DNA of 64,000 nt. Source: Bacteroidia bacterium (lineage in GTDB: Bacteria > Bacteroidota > Bacteroidia > B-17B0 > Aurantibacillaceae). Of this stretch, positions 15,284 through 23,505 are shown piece by piece. The stretch lies in NCBI GenBank assembly GCA_016787785.1, contig JAEUTO010000006.1, forward strand, positions 806,001-870,000. The letters are read 5' to 3'. The position numbers and the translations under genes were made by a program. The notes under the pieces were generated by a model, which saw only the letters and a list, made by a program, of their open reading frames with translations, was not told the origin of the DNA and searched no databases. How positions within the stretch are numbered: position 1 is the stretch's first letter; each line of letters opens with the position of its first letter.

Positions 15284-15360
15284 TTCCTTATAGGGGTGAC
15301 TTTATGGCTCCAATCTGGTAAATTTTGCAAGATTGGCTGTGTTTTTCAATTCTTATCTGT

Positions 15361-16935
15361 TTAAAGCGGAATATTCCCGTGTTTCTTCTTCGGCAAATTG
15401 TCTACTTTATTTTCCAGCATTTTAAAGGCTTTAATAAGCTTTATACGGGTTTCTTTTGGTTCAATTACTTCGTCAATAAAGCCACGCTCTGCCGCACGGT
15501 AAGGGTTGGCAAACATGTTCTTATATTCTGTTTCTTTCTCTAACCATTTTGCATCTTTATCTTTTGCAGCGGCAATCTCATTTTTGAAAATAATTTCCGC
15601 AGCACCTTTTGCACCCATTACTGCAATTTCTGCGCTTGGCCATGCAAAGTTCATATCGGCACCAATGTGTTTACTGTTCATTACATCATAAGCACCACCA
15701 TAAGCCTTACGGGTAATTACCGTAATCCTCGGAACCGTTGCCTCGCTAAAAGCATATAACAATTTTGCACCGTTAGTAATAATAGCATTCCATTCCTGAT
15801 CGGTACCCGGTAAAAAACCCGGCACATCTTCAAACACCAATAATGGTATATTAAAACTGTCGCAAAAACGCACAAAACGCGCTGCTTTGGTAGAAGAGTG
15901 TATGTCTAACACACCCGCCAACACAGCAGGTTGGTTAGCTACAATGCCAATGCTTTTTCCGGCAAGGCGCGCAAAACCAACAACTATATTTTCTGCAAAT
16001 AATTTGTGCACTTCAAAAAAACTGTTATCGTCAATTACTTTTTCAATTACTTCTCTTATGTCGTAAGGTTGGTTATTGTTCTCAGGTATAATGTTATTAA
16101 GATCTTCGCGGATCTCATTTCCCATTTCGTAGGGTAGAGAAGGGGCATCTTCTTCACAATTTTGAGGTACGTAACTTAATAATTGTTTTAAATAATTAAT
16201 GGCTTCCACCTCATTAGCACAGGCAAAATGGGTAACACCACTTTTTGTAGCGTGCGTCATAGCACCACCTAATTCTTCGCTGGTAACTTCTTCGTGCGTA
16301 ACCGTTTTTACAACGTTAGGGCCTGTTACAAACATGTAACTTGTATTCTCCACCATTAAAATAAAATCGGTAATAGCAGGGCTGTAAACCGCACCACCTG
16401 CACAGGGACCCATAATAGCACTTAGTTGCGGAATAACGCCACTGCTGCGCACGTTACGGTAAAAGATATCTGCATAGCCTCCTAAAGACACAACACCTTC
16501 TTGTATACGCGCACCACCGCTATCGTTCAGCCCAATAATTGGCGCACCATTCTTCATGGCAAGATCCATTACCTTTACAATTTTTTCAGCGTGTGTTTCG
16601 CTTAAGCTACCGCCAAACACGGTAAAATCCTGAGAGAACACATAGGTTAAACGTCCGTTAATGTTACCATAACCGGTAATTACGCCATCGCCAAGGTATT
16701 TTTCTTTATCCAAACCAAAGTCGTTACTACGGTGTTGCACCAACATACCTATTTCTTCAAAAGTACCTTCATCCATTAAAAAATGAATACGTTCGCGGGC
16801 TGTTAGTTTGCCTTTTTTGTGTTGCGCGTCAATACGTTTTTGTCCACCGCCTAAAAGAGCTTCGGCTTTTTTTTGTTCTAATATTTTTATTTTATCGTTC
16901 ATGATCTTTTCTGTCAGTTCTAAACTTGTTTCCAC
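15361..16935 (-). CDS. Acyl-CoA (propionyl-CoA type) carboxylase beta subunit
   Basis: A 524-residue carboxyltransferase of the PccB/MmdA family. Visible motifs are [43 protein letters not shown], the oxyanion [12 protein letters not shown], and [14 protein letters not shown] with [19 protein letters not shown] in the C-terminal half. It transfers CO2 from biotin to an acyl-CoA, most likely propionyl-CoA. The listed start is GTG at 16935, 3 bases after the TerC stop; an ATG at 16902 is an equally good start. No biotin carboxylase or biotin-carrier gene is in the window, so the alpha subunit is encoded elsewhere. Confidence 0.92.
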   Translation of the reverse strand: METSLELTEKIMNDKIKILEQKKAEALLGGGQKRIDAQHKKGKLTARERIHFLMDEGTFEEIGMLVQHRSNDFGLDKEKYLGDGVITGYGNINGRLTYVFSQDFTVFGGSLSETHAEKIVKVMDLAMKNGAPIIGLNDSGGARIQEGVVSLGGYADIFYRNVRSSGVIPQLSAIMGPCAGGAVYSPAITDFILMVENTSYMFVTGPNVVKTVTHEEVTSEELGGAMTHATKSGVTHFACANEVEAINYLKQLLSYVPQNCEEDAPSLPYEMGNEIREDLNNIIPENNNQPYDIREVIEKVIDDNSFFEVHKLFAENIVVGFARLAGKSIGIVANQPAVLAGVLDIHSSTKAARFVRFCDSFNIPLLVFEDVPGFLPGTDQEWNAIITNGAKLLYAFSEATVPRITVITRKAYGGAYDVMNSKHIGADMNFAWPSAEIAVMGAKGAAEIIFKNEIAAAKDKDAKWLEKETEYKNMFANPYRAAERGFIDEVIEPKETRIKLIKAFKMLENKVDNLPKKKHGNIPL

Positions 16936-16938
16936 GGT

Positions 16939-17712
16939 TTAATGTTTTGTCTCCTCTTCAATACTGTTCTTCCGTAATTCAACAGGATTGCGTTTTTTGC
17001 GGAACTTTAAATTTAATAATTCTACACCAAAGCTAAAAGCCATGGCAAAATAAATGTACCCTTTCGGTACGTGGATCTTCTCAACATGAATGCCCTCTAC
17101 CACTAGTAACACAGCTATTAGCACCAGGAAAGATAAAGCAAGGATCTTAAATGTAGGATGTTTTTCAATAAAGGCAGCGATCTTTGGTGCGTAAAAGAAC
17201 ATCACACACATGCTTATTACAACGGCAATACTCATAATAAAAATATCTTTTGCCATACCAATAGCGGTTAAAATGCCATCTACACTAAACACAATATCTA
17301 TTAATAAAATTTGCGCCATAATAGCCCTGAAACCTTTTTTGAGATTTTTTTTGGCAACGTCACCTTCTTCGTTAGCACCTTCTAATTTATTGTGAATTTC
17401 AAGTGTACTGTTAACCAATAAAAATATACCTCCTGCAAGCATAATAATGTCTTTTAAGGCCACATCGTGATCAAAAATGGTAAACAGTACTTTTTCTCCG
17501 CTAATAAGGAAGAACATGATAAATAAAAGGCTTATGCGCATAATGATGCCAACGGTCATCCAGATAAGGCTGGCACGTTTGGTTTGTTCTTTAGGCAAAC
17601 GCCCCATTACAATTGAAACGAAAATGACATTATCAATGCCCAGTAAAATTTCCATTACTGTAAGGCTTAAAAGACTCAATAAGCCGTCAACTGACAAGAG
17701 GTGGTCGAACAT
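16939..17712 (-). CDS. TerC family integral membrane protein
   Basis: A 257-residue protein with about seven membrane helices. It carries the TerC signatures VMEILLGIDNVIFVSIVMGRLP in the first helix and its repeat counterpart QILLIDIVFSVDGILTAIGM in the middle; the acidic residues in these helices are typical of the family. Bacterial TerC proteins (YoaE, Alx, YceF types) are linked to manganese or calcium export and secretion-coupled metalation. The stop is 3 bases before the carboxylase GTG, so the two genes are probably translated from one message, although no functional link is obvious. Confidence 0.9.
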   Translation of the reverse strand: MFDHLLSVDGLLSLLSLTVMEILLGIDNVIFVSIVMGRLPKEQTKRASLIWMTVGIIMRISLLFIMFFLISGEKVLFTIFDHDVALKDIIMLAGGIFLLVNSTLEIHNKLEGANEEGDVAKKNLKKGFRAIMAQILLIDIVFSVDGILTAIGMAKDIFIMSIAVVISMCVMFFYAPKIAAFIEKHPTFKILALSFLVLIAVLLVVEGIHVEKIHVPKGYIYFAMAFSFGVELLNLKFRKKRNPVELRKNSIEEETKH

Positions 17713-17800
17713 AGAACGTAAAGATATATTTTAATTTAATTGCCACCCAAATTGTGAATATTTATTGGGAAAATGGCTTTTAAAAAGGATAAAAGATAAA

Positions 17801-17874
17801 TGACTCAAAACTAATGACCCAGAACTAACGACTCAGGACTAATGACTAAAGACTTGGAACTAACTACTAACAAC
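17801..17874 (+). repeat. 14-bp tandem repeat
   Basis: Three consecutive 14-base units, TGACTCAAAACTAA, TGACCCAGAACTAA and CGACTCAGGACTAA, followed by a degenerate fourth (TGACTAAAGACT) and decayed AACTAACTACTAACAAC. It lies between the TerC promoter side and the end of the 17876 gene, outside any coding frame. Confidence 0.75.
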
Positions 17875-17875
17875 T

Positions 17876-18742
17876 TTAATCCGTATAAGAAACCTTCACG
17901 TTAAAATCAGCGCCGCCACCACCCCTGCTGCCACCGGTCTTGTGCCATTTGGCAAATGCTTTTACTTTAAAGAACGAAGGTGTACTTCCGGTTCCGGAAT
18001 AACAGAATTTTGTTATCTCCATTTCATCCATTAAACACTCTAAACTCACAAAAAAATCGTCAGAGGTTTGAATGTTATAAGCCGCGAGGGGCAGGGTAAA
18101 CTCACCTTGCTTAATACCAACTTTAAAAATAATAGCCTTTTTTAAAATGGTTGGGCCAACCCAGTCTTCGCCAAACCAAGACGGGCTTCCGGCAGGAGGG
18201 GAGATCCGTGAATAAAGATTTAAACGGAATACTAATGAATCGTTATACTTATTCTGGATCACAAAAAAACTAAAGTTCTCAATCTGGCAATTTTTTTTGT
18301 TCTTTATTAAAATAGCTGCTTCAGAGCCTTTCCAGTTGCCTTCAATGTCCGCAAAACCGGTACAGTTATTTTTGGTATATTTTGTAGTGCCCAATACCTT
18401 GTATTTTACTTTTTTTGATCGTATAATAACTTCGGCCAATTGTGTGGGCAGAGTCTCGAGGCTAATGTTTTTGTTAACTTCTTTTATAAAGTCTGATACT
18501 AAAAAGACCAGCGGTTTATAGCCAATTGTAGAGATCTTAAGGCTGTCTTTCTTTTGGCTTTCCAAAAAAGTGATATCAAAAAAGCCCTGTTCGTTGCTAA
18601 GGGTGCCAGCTGATTTGCCAATGATACCAATACTTACAAAGGGAATTGGTTGTTTTGTGCTTTTATCAAAAATAGTGCCCGTAATTTTTTGCTGGCCAAA
18701 AAAAGCACTGGAAATAGTTAAAAATAAGATCAGCAGTTTCAC
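17876..18742 (-). CDS. CarboxypepD_reg-like domain secreted protein (288 aa)
   Basis: Starts at a GTG (18742) directly followed by a signal peptide (KLLILFLTISSAFFGQQ). Residues about 20-100 form a carboxypeptidase regulatory-like beta-sandwich: ITGTIFDKSTKQPIPFVSIGI, then AGTLSNEQGFFDITF. The remainder is beta-rich with a Gly/Ser-rich tail and no known catalytic motif. Such domains in Bacteroidota precede TonB-dependent receptors or stand alone in envelope proteins. It is divergent from the ABC-F gene. Function unknown. Confidence 0.75.
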   Translation of the reverse strand: MKLLILFLTISSAFFGQQKITGTIFDKSTKQPIPFVSIGIIGKSAGTLSNEQGFFDITFLESQKKDSLKISTIGYKPLVFLVSDFIKEVNKNISLETLPTQLAEVIIRSKKVKYKVLGTTKYTKNNCTGFADIEGNWKGSEAAILIKNKKNCQIENFSFFVIQNKYNDSLVFRLNLYSRISPPAGSPSWFGEDWVGPTILKKAIIFKVGIKQGEFTLPLAAYNIQTSDDFFVSLECLMDEMEITKFCYSGTGSTPSFFKVKAFAKWHKTGGSRGGGGADFNVKVSYTD

Positions 18743-18777
18743 ACAGCTAAACTACTAAATGGATGCCAATTTTTTAG

Positions 18778-18785
18778 TATTTTTG
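18778..18785 (+). promoter_or_regulatory. Bacteroidota -7 box (TATTTTTG)
   Basis: TATTTTTG matches TAnnTTTG, 29 bases upstream of the ABC-F ATG, in the divergent gap with the 18742 gene. No matching -33 element was recognised. Confidence 0.45.
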
Positions 18786-18814
18786 CAGCCTTATTATAAA
18801 TAGGTTTCACGAAG

Positions 18815-20431
18815 ATGATCTCAGCTGTTAATGTGAGTTTGCAATATGGCAAACGTGTTTTGTTTGACGAGGTAAATGTAAATTTTACGCCGGGCAATTG
18901 TTATGGTATTATTGGTGCTAATGGTGCCGGTAAATCTACCTTCATGAAGATACTAAGTGGCGAGATAGAGGCTACCAAAGGCCGCGTAAATATTTTGCCG
19001 GGTATGCGCATGAGTACTTTAAAACAAAATCACTTCGAGTATAACGATTTCACGGTTCTGGACACAGTAATGATGGGCAACAAACGTTTGTACCAGATCA
19101 TTAAAGAAAAAGATGCTATTTATGCAAAGCCCGATTTTAGCGATGCAGATGGTATTAAGGCAAGTGAACTGGAAGCAGAGTTTGCTGAAATGAATGGTTG
19201 GAACGCTGATAGCGAAGCAGCCGAAATGCTTACCAATATGGGTATTCCGCCAGCTATGCACACACGTTTGGTATCTGAATTAACCGGTAAGGAAAAAGTA
19301 AAAACATTATTAGCACAGGCACTTTTTGGTAACCCCGATATTTTATTGTTAGATGAGCCTACCAACGACCTGGACGTTGATACAATTAGTTGGCTTGAGA
19401 ATTTTTTGGCCGACTTTATGAATACCGTTATTGTAATTAGCCACGATCGTCACTTTTTAGATGCAGTGTGTACCAATATTTGCGATATTGACTATGGTAA
19501 ATTAAGTACCTACACCGGTAATTACAGTTTCTGGTATCACATGAGTCAACTACAACTTAAGCAACGCAGCGATCAAAATAAAAAGATCGAAGACAAACGT
19601 GCTGAGTTACAGGAATTCGTTCGTCGCTTTAGTGCCAATGCCAGTAAGAGCAGCCAGGCCACGAGTCGTAAAAAATTATTAGAGAAATTAACGGTTGATG
19701 AAATTCCTGCAAGTACACGTAAATACCCGGGTATTATTTTTAAGCAGGAACGTGAGGCTGGCGATCAGTTATTATTGATAGAGAACTTAAGTAAATCAAA
19801 CCAGGATGGCGTTGTTTACAAAGATGTAAATATCAATGTAAGAAAAGGTGACAAGATCGCTTTCATTAGCAAAAATCAATTAGCTGTTTCTAGTCTGTTT
19901 TCTGCTTTAGCAGATGAGGATACTGATTTTAAAGGGAAATTTACTTTTGGTACAACTATTTACAAAGCCTATTTGCCAAATGATAATCATAAATATTTCC
20001 AGGACGGCAGTTTAAACCTGATAGACTGGTTACGCCAGTTCAGTAAGGATAAGGACGAAACGTATATTCGTGGGTTCTTAGGTAAAATGTTATTTAGCGG
20101 CGAAGAAGTTCTAAAAAAATGTAATGTATTAAGTGGAGGAGAGAAAGTGCGTTGTATGACTAGTCGTATGATGTTACTCAATCCTAATTTCTTAATTTTA
20201 GATGAGCCTACCAATCACTTAGATCTTGAAAGTATTATTGCATATAATGATGCTTTAAAAGATTATGCAGGAACTATTTTATTTACCAGCCATGATCACC
20301 AGTTAATGCAAACTGTTGCAAACAGGATCATTGAGCTAACCCCAAAAGGTGTAATTGATAAAGTTTGTACGTATGATGAGTACTTAGAGAACCCTGCAAT
20401 AAAGGAACAAAGGGCAAAAATGTATTCGTAG
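18815..20431 (+). CDS. ABC-F ATPase, YbiT-like, with one degenerate ATP site
   Basis: A 538-residue protein with two ABC domains joined by the long ABC-F linker helix (RRFSANASKSSQATSRKKLL). Domain 1 has Walker A GANGAGKST (34-42) and Walker B LLLDEPTNDLD, but its signature reads LTGKEKVKTLL instead of LSGGE. Domain 2 has an intact signature LSGGEKVR and Walker B FLILDEPTNHLD, but its Walker A position reads FISKNQLAVSS, without the GKS/T. The composite site made of domain 1 Walker A and domain 2 signature is therefore intact, and the other is degenerate. ABC-F proteins act on the ribosome. The DNA glycosylase gene follows with no gap. Confidence 0.9.
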   Translation: MISAVNVSLQYGKRVLFDEVNVNFTPGNCYGIIGANGAGKSTFMKILSGEIEATKGRVNILPGMRMSTLKQNHFEYNDFTVLDTVMMGNKRLYQIIKEKDAIYAKPDFSDADGIKASELEAEFAEMNGWNADSEAAEMLTNMGIPPAMHTRLVSELTGKEKVKTLLAQALFGNPDILLLDEPTNDLDVDTISWLENFLADFMNTVIVISHDRHFLDAVCTNICDIDYGKLSTYTGNYSFWYHMSQLQLKQRSDQNKKIEDKRAELQEFVRRFSANASKSSQATSRKKLLEKLTVDEIPASTRKYPGIIFKQEREAGDQLLLIENLSKSNQDGVVYKDVNINVRKGDKIAFISKNQLAVSSLFSALADEDTDFKGKFTFGTTIYKAYLPNDNHKYFQDGSLNLIDWLRQFSKDKDETYIRGFLGKMLFSGEEVLKKCNVLSGGEKVRCMTSRMMLLNPNFLILDEPTNHLDLESIIAYNDALKDYAGTILFTSHDHQLMQTVANRIIELTPKGVIDKVCTYDEYLENPAIKEQRAKMYS

Positions 20432-21037
20432 TTGAAAAAAGAAGCGCATATAACGCACCTAAAAAAAGACAAGGCTCTTAAAAAAGTTATAGAGCAGGTG
20501 GGAGTTATTAAGAACAGTAAGCGCGAAGATCTTTTTATTGCTTTAGTACGTGCCATTGTTAGTCAGCAATTATCTGTAAAAGCCGCAGATACTATTTACA
20601 ACCGCTTTCTGGATTTATTTAAGAATAGAATTCCAGACGCTAAAAGTATTCTTAAATTAAAAGACGACAAGTTGCGTGCCGTTGGCTTATCCTACCAAAA
20701 AGCAGGCTATATAAAAAATATAGCAGTATTCTCTTTAGAACAAAGCCTAGATCATAAATTACTGAAAGTAAAAACGGATGATGAACTAGTTGAGTATTTA
20801 GTGCAAATAAAAGGAGTAGGCAGGTGGACCGTTGAAATGCTTTTGATGTTTAACCTGAACAGGCCTGATGTTTTTCCGAAGGATGATCTTGGGATACAAA
20901 ATGGCATGAAAAAATTATATAATCTTACGTCCGAAAAGAAAGCACTTTTAAAAGAGATGGAAGAAATTGCAGAGGCCTGGAGGCCTCATAGGACGTTGGC
21001 TTGCAGGTATATCTGGCGTTATAAGGATACTAGATAA
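20432..21037 (+). CDS. DNA-3-methyladenine glycosylase II-like (HhH-GPD)
   Basis: A 201-residue HhH-GPD protein. It has the AIVSQQLSVKAADTIYNRF entry motif, the helix-hairpin-helix VQIKGVGRWTVEMLLMF, and the catalytic Asp in FPKDDLGIQNGMKKLY. The short length fits the compact AlkA-like group that lacks the N-terminal domain of E. coli AlkA. It excises alkylated purines. Translation appears to begin at a TTG immediately after the TAG of the ABC-F gene, with no alternative ATG nearby, so it is probably translationally coupled. Confidence 0.88.
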   Translation: MKKEAHITHLKKDKALKKVIEQVGVIKNSKREDLFIALVRAIVSQQLSVKAADTIYNRFLDLFKNRIPDAKSILKLKDDKLRAVGLSYQKAGYIKNIAVFSLEQSLDHKLLKVKTDDELVEYLVQIKGVGRWTVEMLLMFNLNRPDVFPKDDLGIQNGMKKLYNLTSEKKALLKEMEEIAEAWRPHRTLACRYIWRYKDTR

Positions 21038-21041
21038 AAAA

Positions 21042-21180
21042 TTAACACATAGACACATAAGGTTTTCTCCCCGGAGTTTAGCTATTAAGGGCACAATAGT
21101 TTTTCCTTCGCCAAAGGCGAAGGAACTATGTTTTCTAAATTTTTTTTGCTTGATTGCTATTCTATGTGCCTATGTGGTTA
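21042..21180. repeat. MITE-like palindromic repeat (about 140 bp)
   Basis: Outer arms: TTAACACATAGACACATA at 21042-21059 and, inverted, TAACCACATAGGCACATA from 21180 to 21163, differing by one base insertion and one substitution. Inside lies a perfect hairpin, CCTTCGCC-AAA-GGCGAAGG (21105-21123), itself enclosed by ATAGTT (21096-21101) and AACTAT (21124-21129). No coding capacity. It fills the gap between the convergent glycosylase and subtilase genes and could also serve as a terminator. Confidence 0.7.
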
Positions 21181-21186
21181 AAAGGA

Positions 21187-22797
21187 TTAGGTCTTTGTTT
21201 TCGTAAACTTCTCAGCCATTTTAACGGCTTCAAATAAATTTACAATGCCGCCGTTCTTACCAAGCTTATCAAACTTGATCATTTCGTTTGTGGTGCCCGG
21301 TTTAATTACTTTTTCACTCTTATACGTTTTTATACTGCTCTTAATTAAGATCTTTTTAATTTGTTGAGGCGTAAGCGTAGGGTAGTACGATTTTAAAACG
21401 GCTGCTACACCGCAGGCTACAGGTGTTGCCATACTCGTTCCGCTGGCATCTTTGTAACCGCCTTCGGGTACAGTTGAATAAATATCAACACCCGGAGCAA
21501 AAAGGTCTACTGTTTTTTTGCCATAGTTAGAGAATGTGGCAACTATTTTATCACCCGGTTGCCAGTTCAACGCACCAATATCAATGAAGTTTGTAGCATC
21601 ATCTCCATTTGCAAATTTTTTGCAGGGATAATGCACTACCTGGTCAATATCTGTGTGATCGTTTCCGGCGGCATGCATTAATAATACCCCTTTACTTTCG
21701 GCATACTTTACTGCATCGTCAACTACTTTTTTATCCCAGCTGTATTTTTTACCAAAACTCATATTTAAAATAGTAGCACCATTGTCAACCGCGTAACGAA
21801 TAGCATTGGCTACATCTTTATCACGTTCGTCGCCATTAGGCACACAGCGTATAGCCATTATTTGCACATCCGCCGCCACACCATCCATTCCAATTCCGTT
21901 CTTTCTTGAAGCACCAATAATTCCGGCAACGTGCGTGCCGTGAAAACTGGCTGGCCCTTTGCAATCGGGGTTACCATAATATCTTTCATTTGAGTTATTA
22001 TAATCATCGCCTACAATACTACGAGGATCATAATCAAGATTCATTCCAACTTCAATATACGGTTTGTAATGATCGTAACCTTCTTTTATACCCTCAAGCG
22101 CCTGATCAAGGTTATTTGCTTGTCCACTTTTCATCATGGCGGTAGCTATCATCTTCATTTGCTTATCGGATCTGTCTTTAGGCTCAAATTTTGGCAAGGC
22201 TTTTGCATCTACTGTGTCAACACCTAATTGACTTTTTGCATTTTTATTTAATGCTGTTAAACCTTCAAATAAATATTTAAGCTGGTTATAGGGGCCTTCA
22301 AATTTTTCTTTTGTTTTAACGAAGTCCTCTTTCAGTGTCTCATAAAATTTAAGATCTTTTTTATCTTCTTTAGAGGTAAAATCCGCTTCTGTCTTCCCTT
22401 CAAACTTTGGTTTCATTTTGCGCATAAGGCGCGTTATTTCAAGATTATCAGCTTCTACGTTCTTTCCATCTTTACCGCCAATAAAATTCCAGCCGTGTAT
22501 ATCATCCACATATCCGTTCTTATCATCATCAATACCATTACCGGCAATTTCTTTTGGGTTGGTCCACATAACACCTTTCAGGTCTTCGTGCTCATAATCA
22601 ACACCACTATCAATTACACCTACAATAACAGTGGTTGATTTTTTATCTTTCAATAATTCCTGGTAAGTTCTTTCGGTACTAACACCATTCATTTTGTCGT
22701 TAGTAGGGTCCATGTTAAACCAATTGTCAGGACGTTTCTCCTGTGCGTTAAAGAATAAGGCGGAAAGGAGGGCGACTGATAAAAAGAATTGTTTCAT
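21187..22797 (-). CDS. S8 subtilisin-like serine peptidase with large Asp-His insertion
   Basis: A 536-residue exported peptidase with a signal peptide (MKQFFLSVALLSALFFNAQ). The catalytic triad is Asp63 in VIDSGVDYEHEDL, His286 in HGTHVAG and Ser455 in GTSMATP, with Asn379 in AAGND for the oxyanion. Between Asp and His lie over 220 residues, much of it helical and charged, instead of about 30 as in subtilisin. There is no prodomain and no T9SS C-terminal sorting domain, so it is likely periplasmic or exported without the T9SS. It converges on the glycosylase gene across a palindromic repeat. Confidence 0.93.
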   Translation of the reverse strand: MKQFFLSVALLSALFFNAQEKRPDNWFNMDPTNDKMNGVSTERTYQELLKDKKSTTVIVGVIDSGVDYEHEDLKGVMWTNPKEIAGNGIDDDKNGYVDDIHGWNFIGGKDGKNVEADNLEITRLMRKMKPKFEGKTEADFTSKEDKKDLKFYETLKEDFVKTKEKFEGPYNQLKYLFEGLTALNKNAKSQLGVDTVDAKALPKFEPKDRSDKQMKMIATAMMKSGQANNLDQALEGIKEGYDHYKPYIEVGMNLDYDPRSIVGDDYNNSNERYYGNPDCKGPASFHGTHVAGIIGASRKNGIGMDGVAADVQIMAIRCVPNGDERDKDVANAIRYAVDNGATILNMSFGKKYSWDKKVVDDAVKYAESKGVLLMHAAGNDHTDIDQVVHYPCKKFANGDDATNFIDIGALNWQPGDKIVATFSNYGKKTVDLFAPGVDIYSTVPEGGYKDASGTSMATPVACGVAAVLKSYYPTLTPQQIKKILIKSSIKTYKSEKVIKPGTTNEMIKFDKLGKNGGIVNLFEAVKMAEKFTKTKT

Positions 22798-22859
22798 TTA
22801 GATTTAATTAAGGTTTAAACAAAGATATAATATTGATTGAGGAATCATTAACCGTTTAA

Positions 22860-23095
22860 CAACATTTTAGTAAAATACCCCTTAAAGGGGGATGAAAATG
22901 GGGCAGTGGAAGTATCATTGTAATTGTAAAATTTAAATAGCCACCAATTTCACAAATTCCACTAAATGTTTTCCTTGAAATAATTATTTGTGGAATTATT
23001 GTTCTTGAGATATTTCTCAAGAACAATTGAATTACACTAAATGTGTCTTCTAGAATCAAATTCGTTTTGCGAAATTAGGGCAATTAGTGGCAAAA
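22860..23095. repeat. Palindromic intergenic repeat block
   Basis: Contains a perfect 13-base inverted repeat, ATTGTTCTTGAGA (22998-23010) and TCTCAAGAACAAT (23015-23027), with a four-base loop. It is flanked by several copies of short related words: CACAAATTCCAC near 22950, ATTTGTGGAATT near 22987, GAATTACAC near 23030, and ATTAGTGGC near 23081-23090. From memory, dispersed words of this kind occur in other Bacteroidota genomes; that is not checked here. Confidence 0.55.
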
Positions 23096-23108
23096 ATATG
23101 TAAATAAA

Positions 23109-23136
23109 AAACCCTTTCCTGTAAGGGAAAGGGTTT
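23109..23136 (-). terminator. Terminator of the Cys-rich protein gene
   Basis: AAACCCTTTCC (23109-23119) pairs with GGAAAGGGTTT (23126-23136) across a six-base loop. On the minus strand the hairpin is followed by a T-rich run and lies 24 bases after the stop of the gene at 23160-23396. Confidence 0.8.
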
Positions 23137-23159
23137 AATTTTTTGTAACGAATTACAGA

Positions 23160-23396
23160 TTATTTTTTTTCGTCTGCTTTTGTATCAGCAGAAGCTTCAG
23201 CTTTCTTTTTGCAGCAAGATTTTTCACCTTTAGTGCAACCTTCTTTTTTCTCACCTGCGCAAGATTTGCCTTCGCCTTTTTTGCAACATTCTTTTTTTCC
23301 TTTTTTATCTTTGTCGTCACCGTCACCTTTAGTGTTAGCAACAACTGTGCTTCCTAATAAACCGGCGAAAGCTGCCATTAAAAGTAATTTTTTCAT
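23160..23396 (-). CDS. Small exported Cys/Lys-rich protein (78 aa)
   Basis: A signal peptide (about residues 1-20, ending VVANTKG) precedes a mature part of roughly 57 residues dominated by Lys, Glu and Asp with six cysteines in the order CC-x7-C-x7-C-x6-CC. No hydrophobic core is visible, which suggests a metal-binding or disordered protein rather than a disulfide-stabilised fold. It has its own terminator and sits alone. I know no family with this pattern; function unknown. Confidence 0.7.
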   Translation of the reverse strand: MKKLLLMAAFAGLLGSTVVANTKGDGDDKDKKGKKECCKKGEGKSCAGEKKEGCTKGEKSCCKKKAEASADTKADEKK

Positions 23397-23505
23397 TGTC
23401 TGGGTTTTAACGAGTTAATAGTGTAAATATAGCTCATTTAATTCAGTTAAAAAGTTAAAATTCATCAAATTAGTAACAGCCTGTATTGATTTAGTTTGTT
23501 AATGT

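Larger units (their letters stand above)
22798..23159. other. Spacer containing palindromic repeat DNA and a terminator
   Basis: This 362-base gap holds the promoter side of the subtilase gene, a palindromic repeat block (22860-23095) and the terminator of the Cys-rich gene (23109-23136). A 67-codon frame on the minus strand (22856-23059) is made of the repeat and is not called. Confidence 0.6.

Noticed and set aside
20967-21206. A 79-codon plus-strand frame overlapping the glycosylase end
   Set aside because: Its second half is the palindromic repeat at 21042-21180; it is a chance frame.
22856-23059. A 67-codon minus-strand frame
   Set aside because: Composed of the palindromic repeat block; no protein features.
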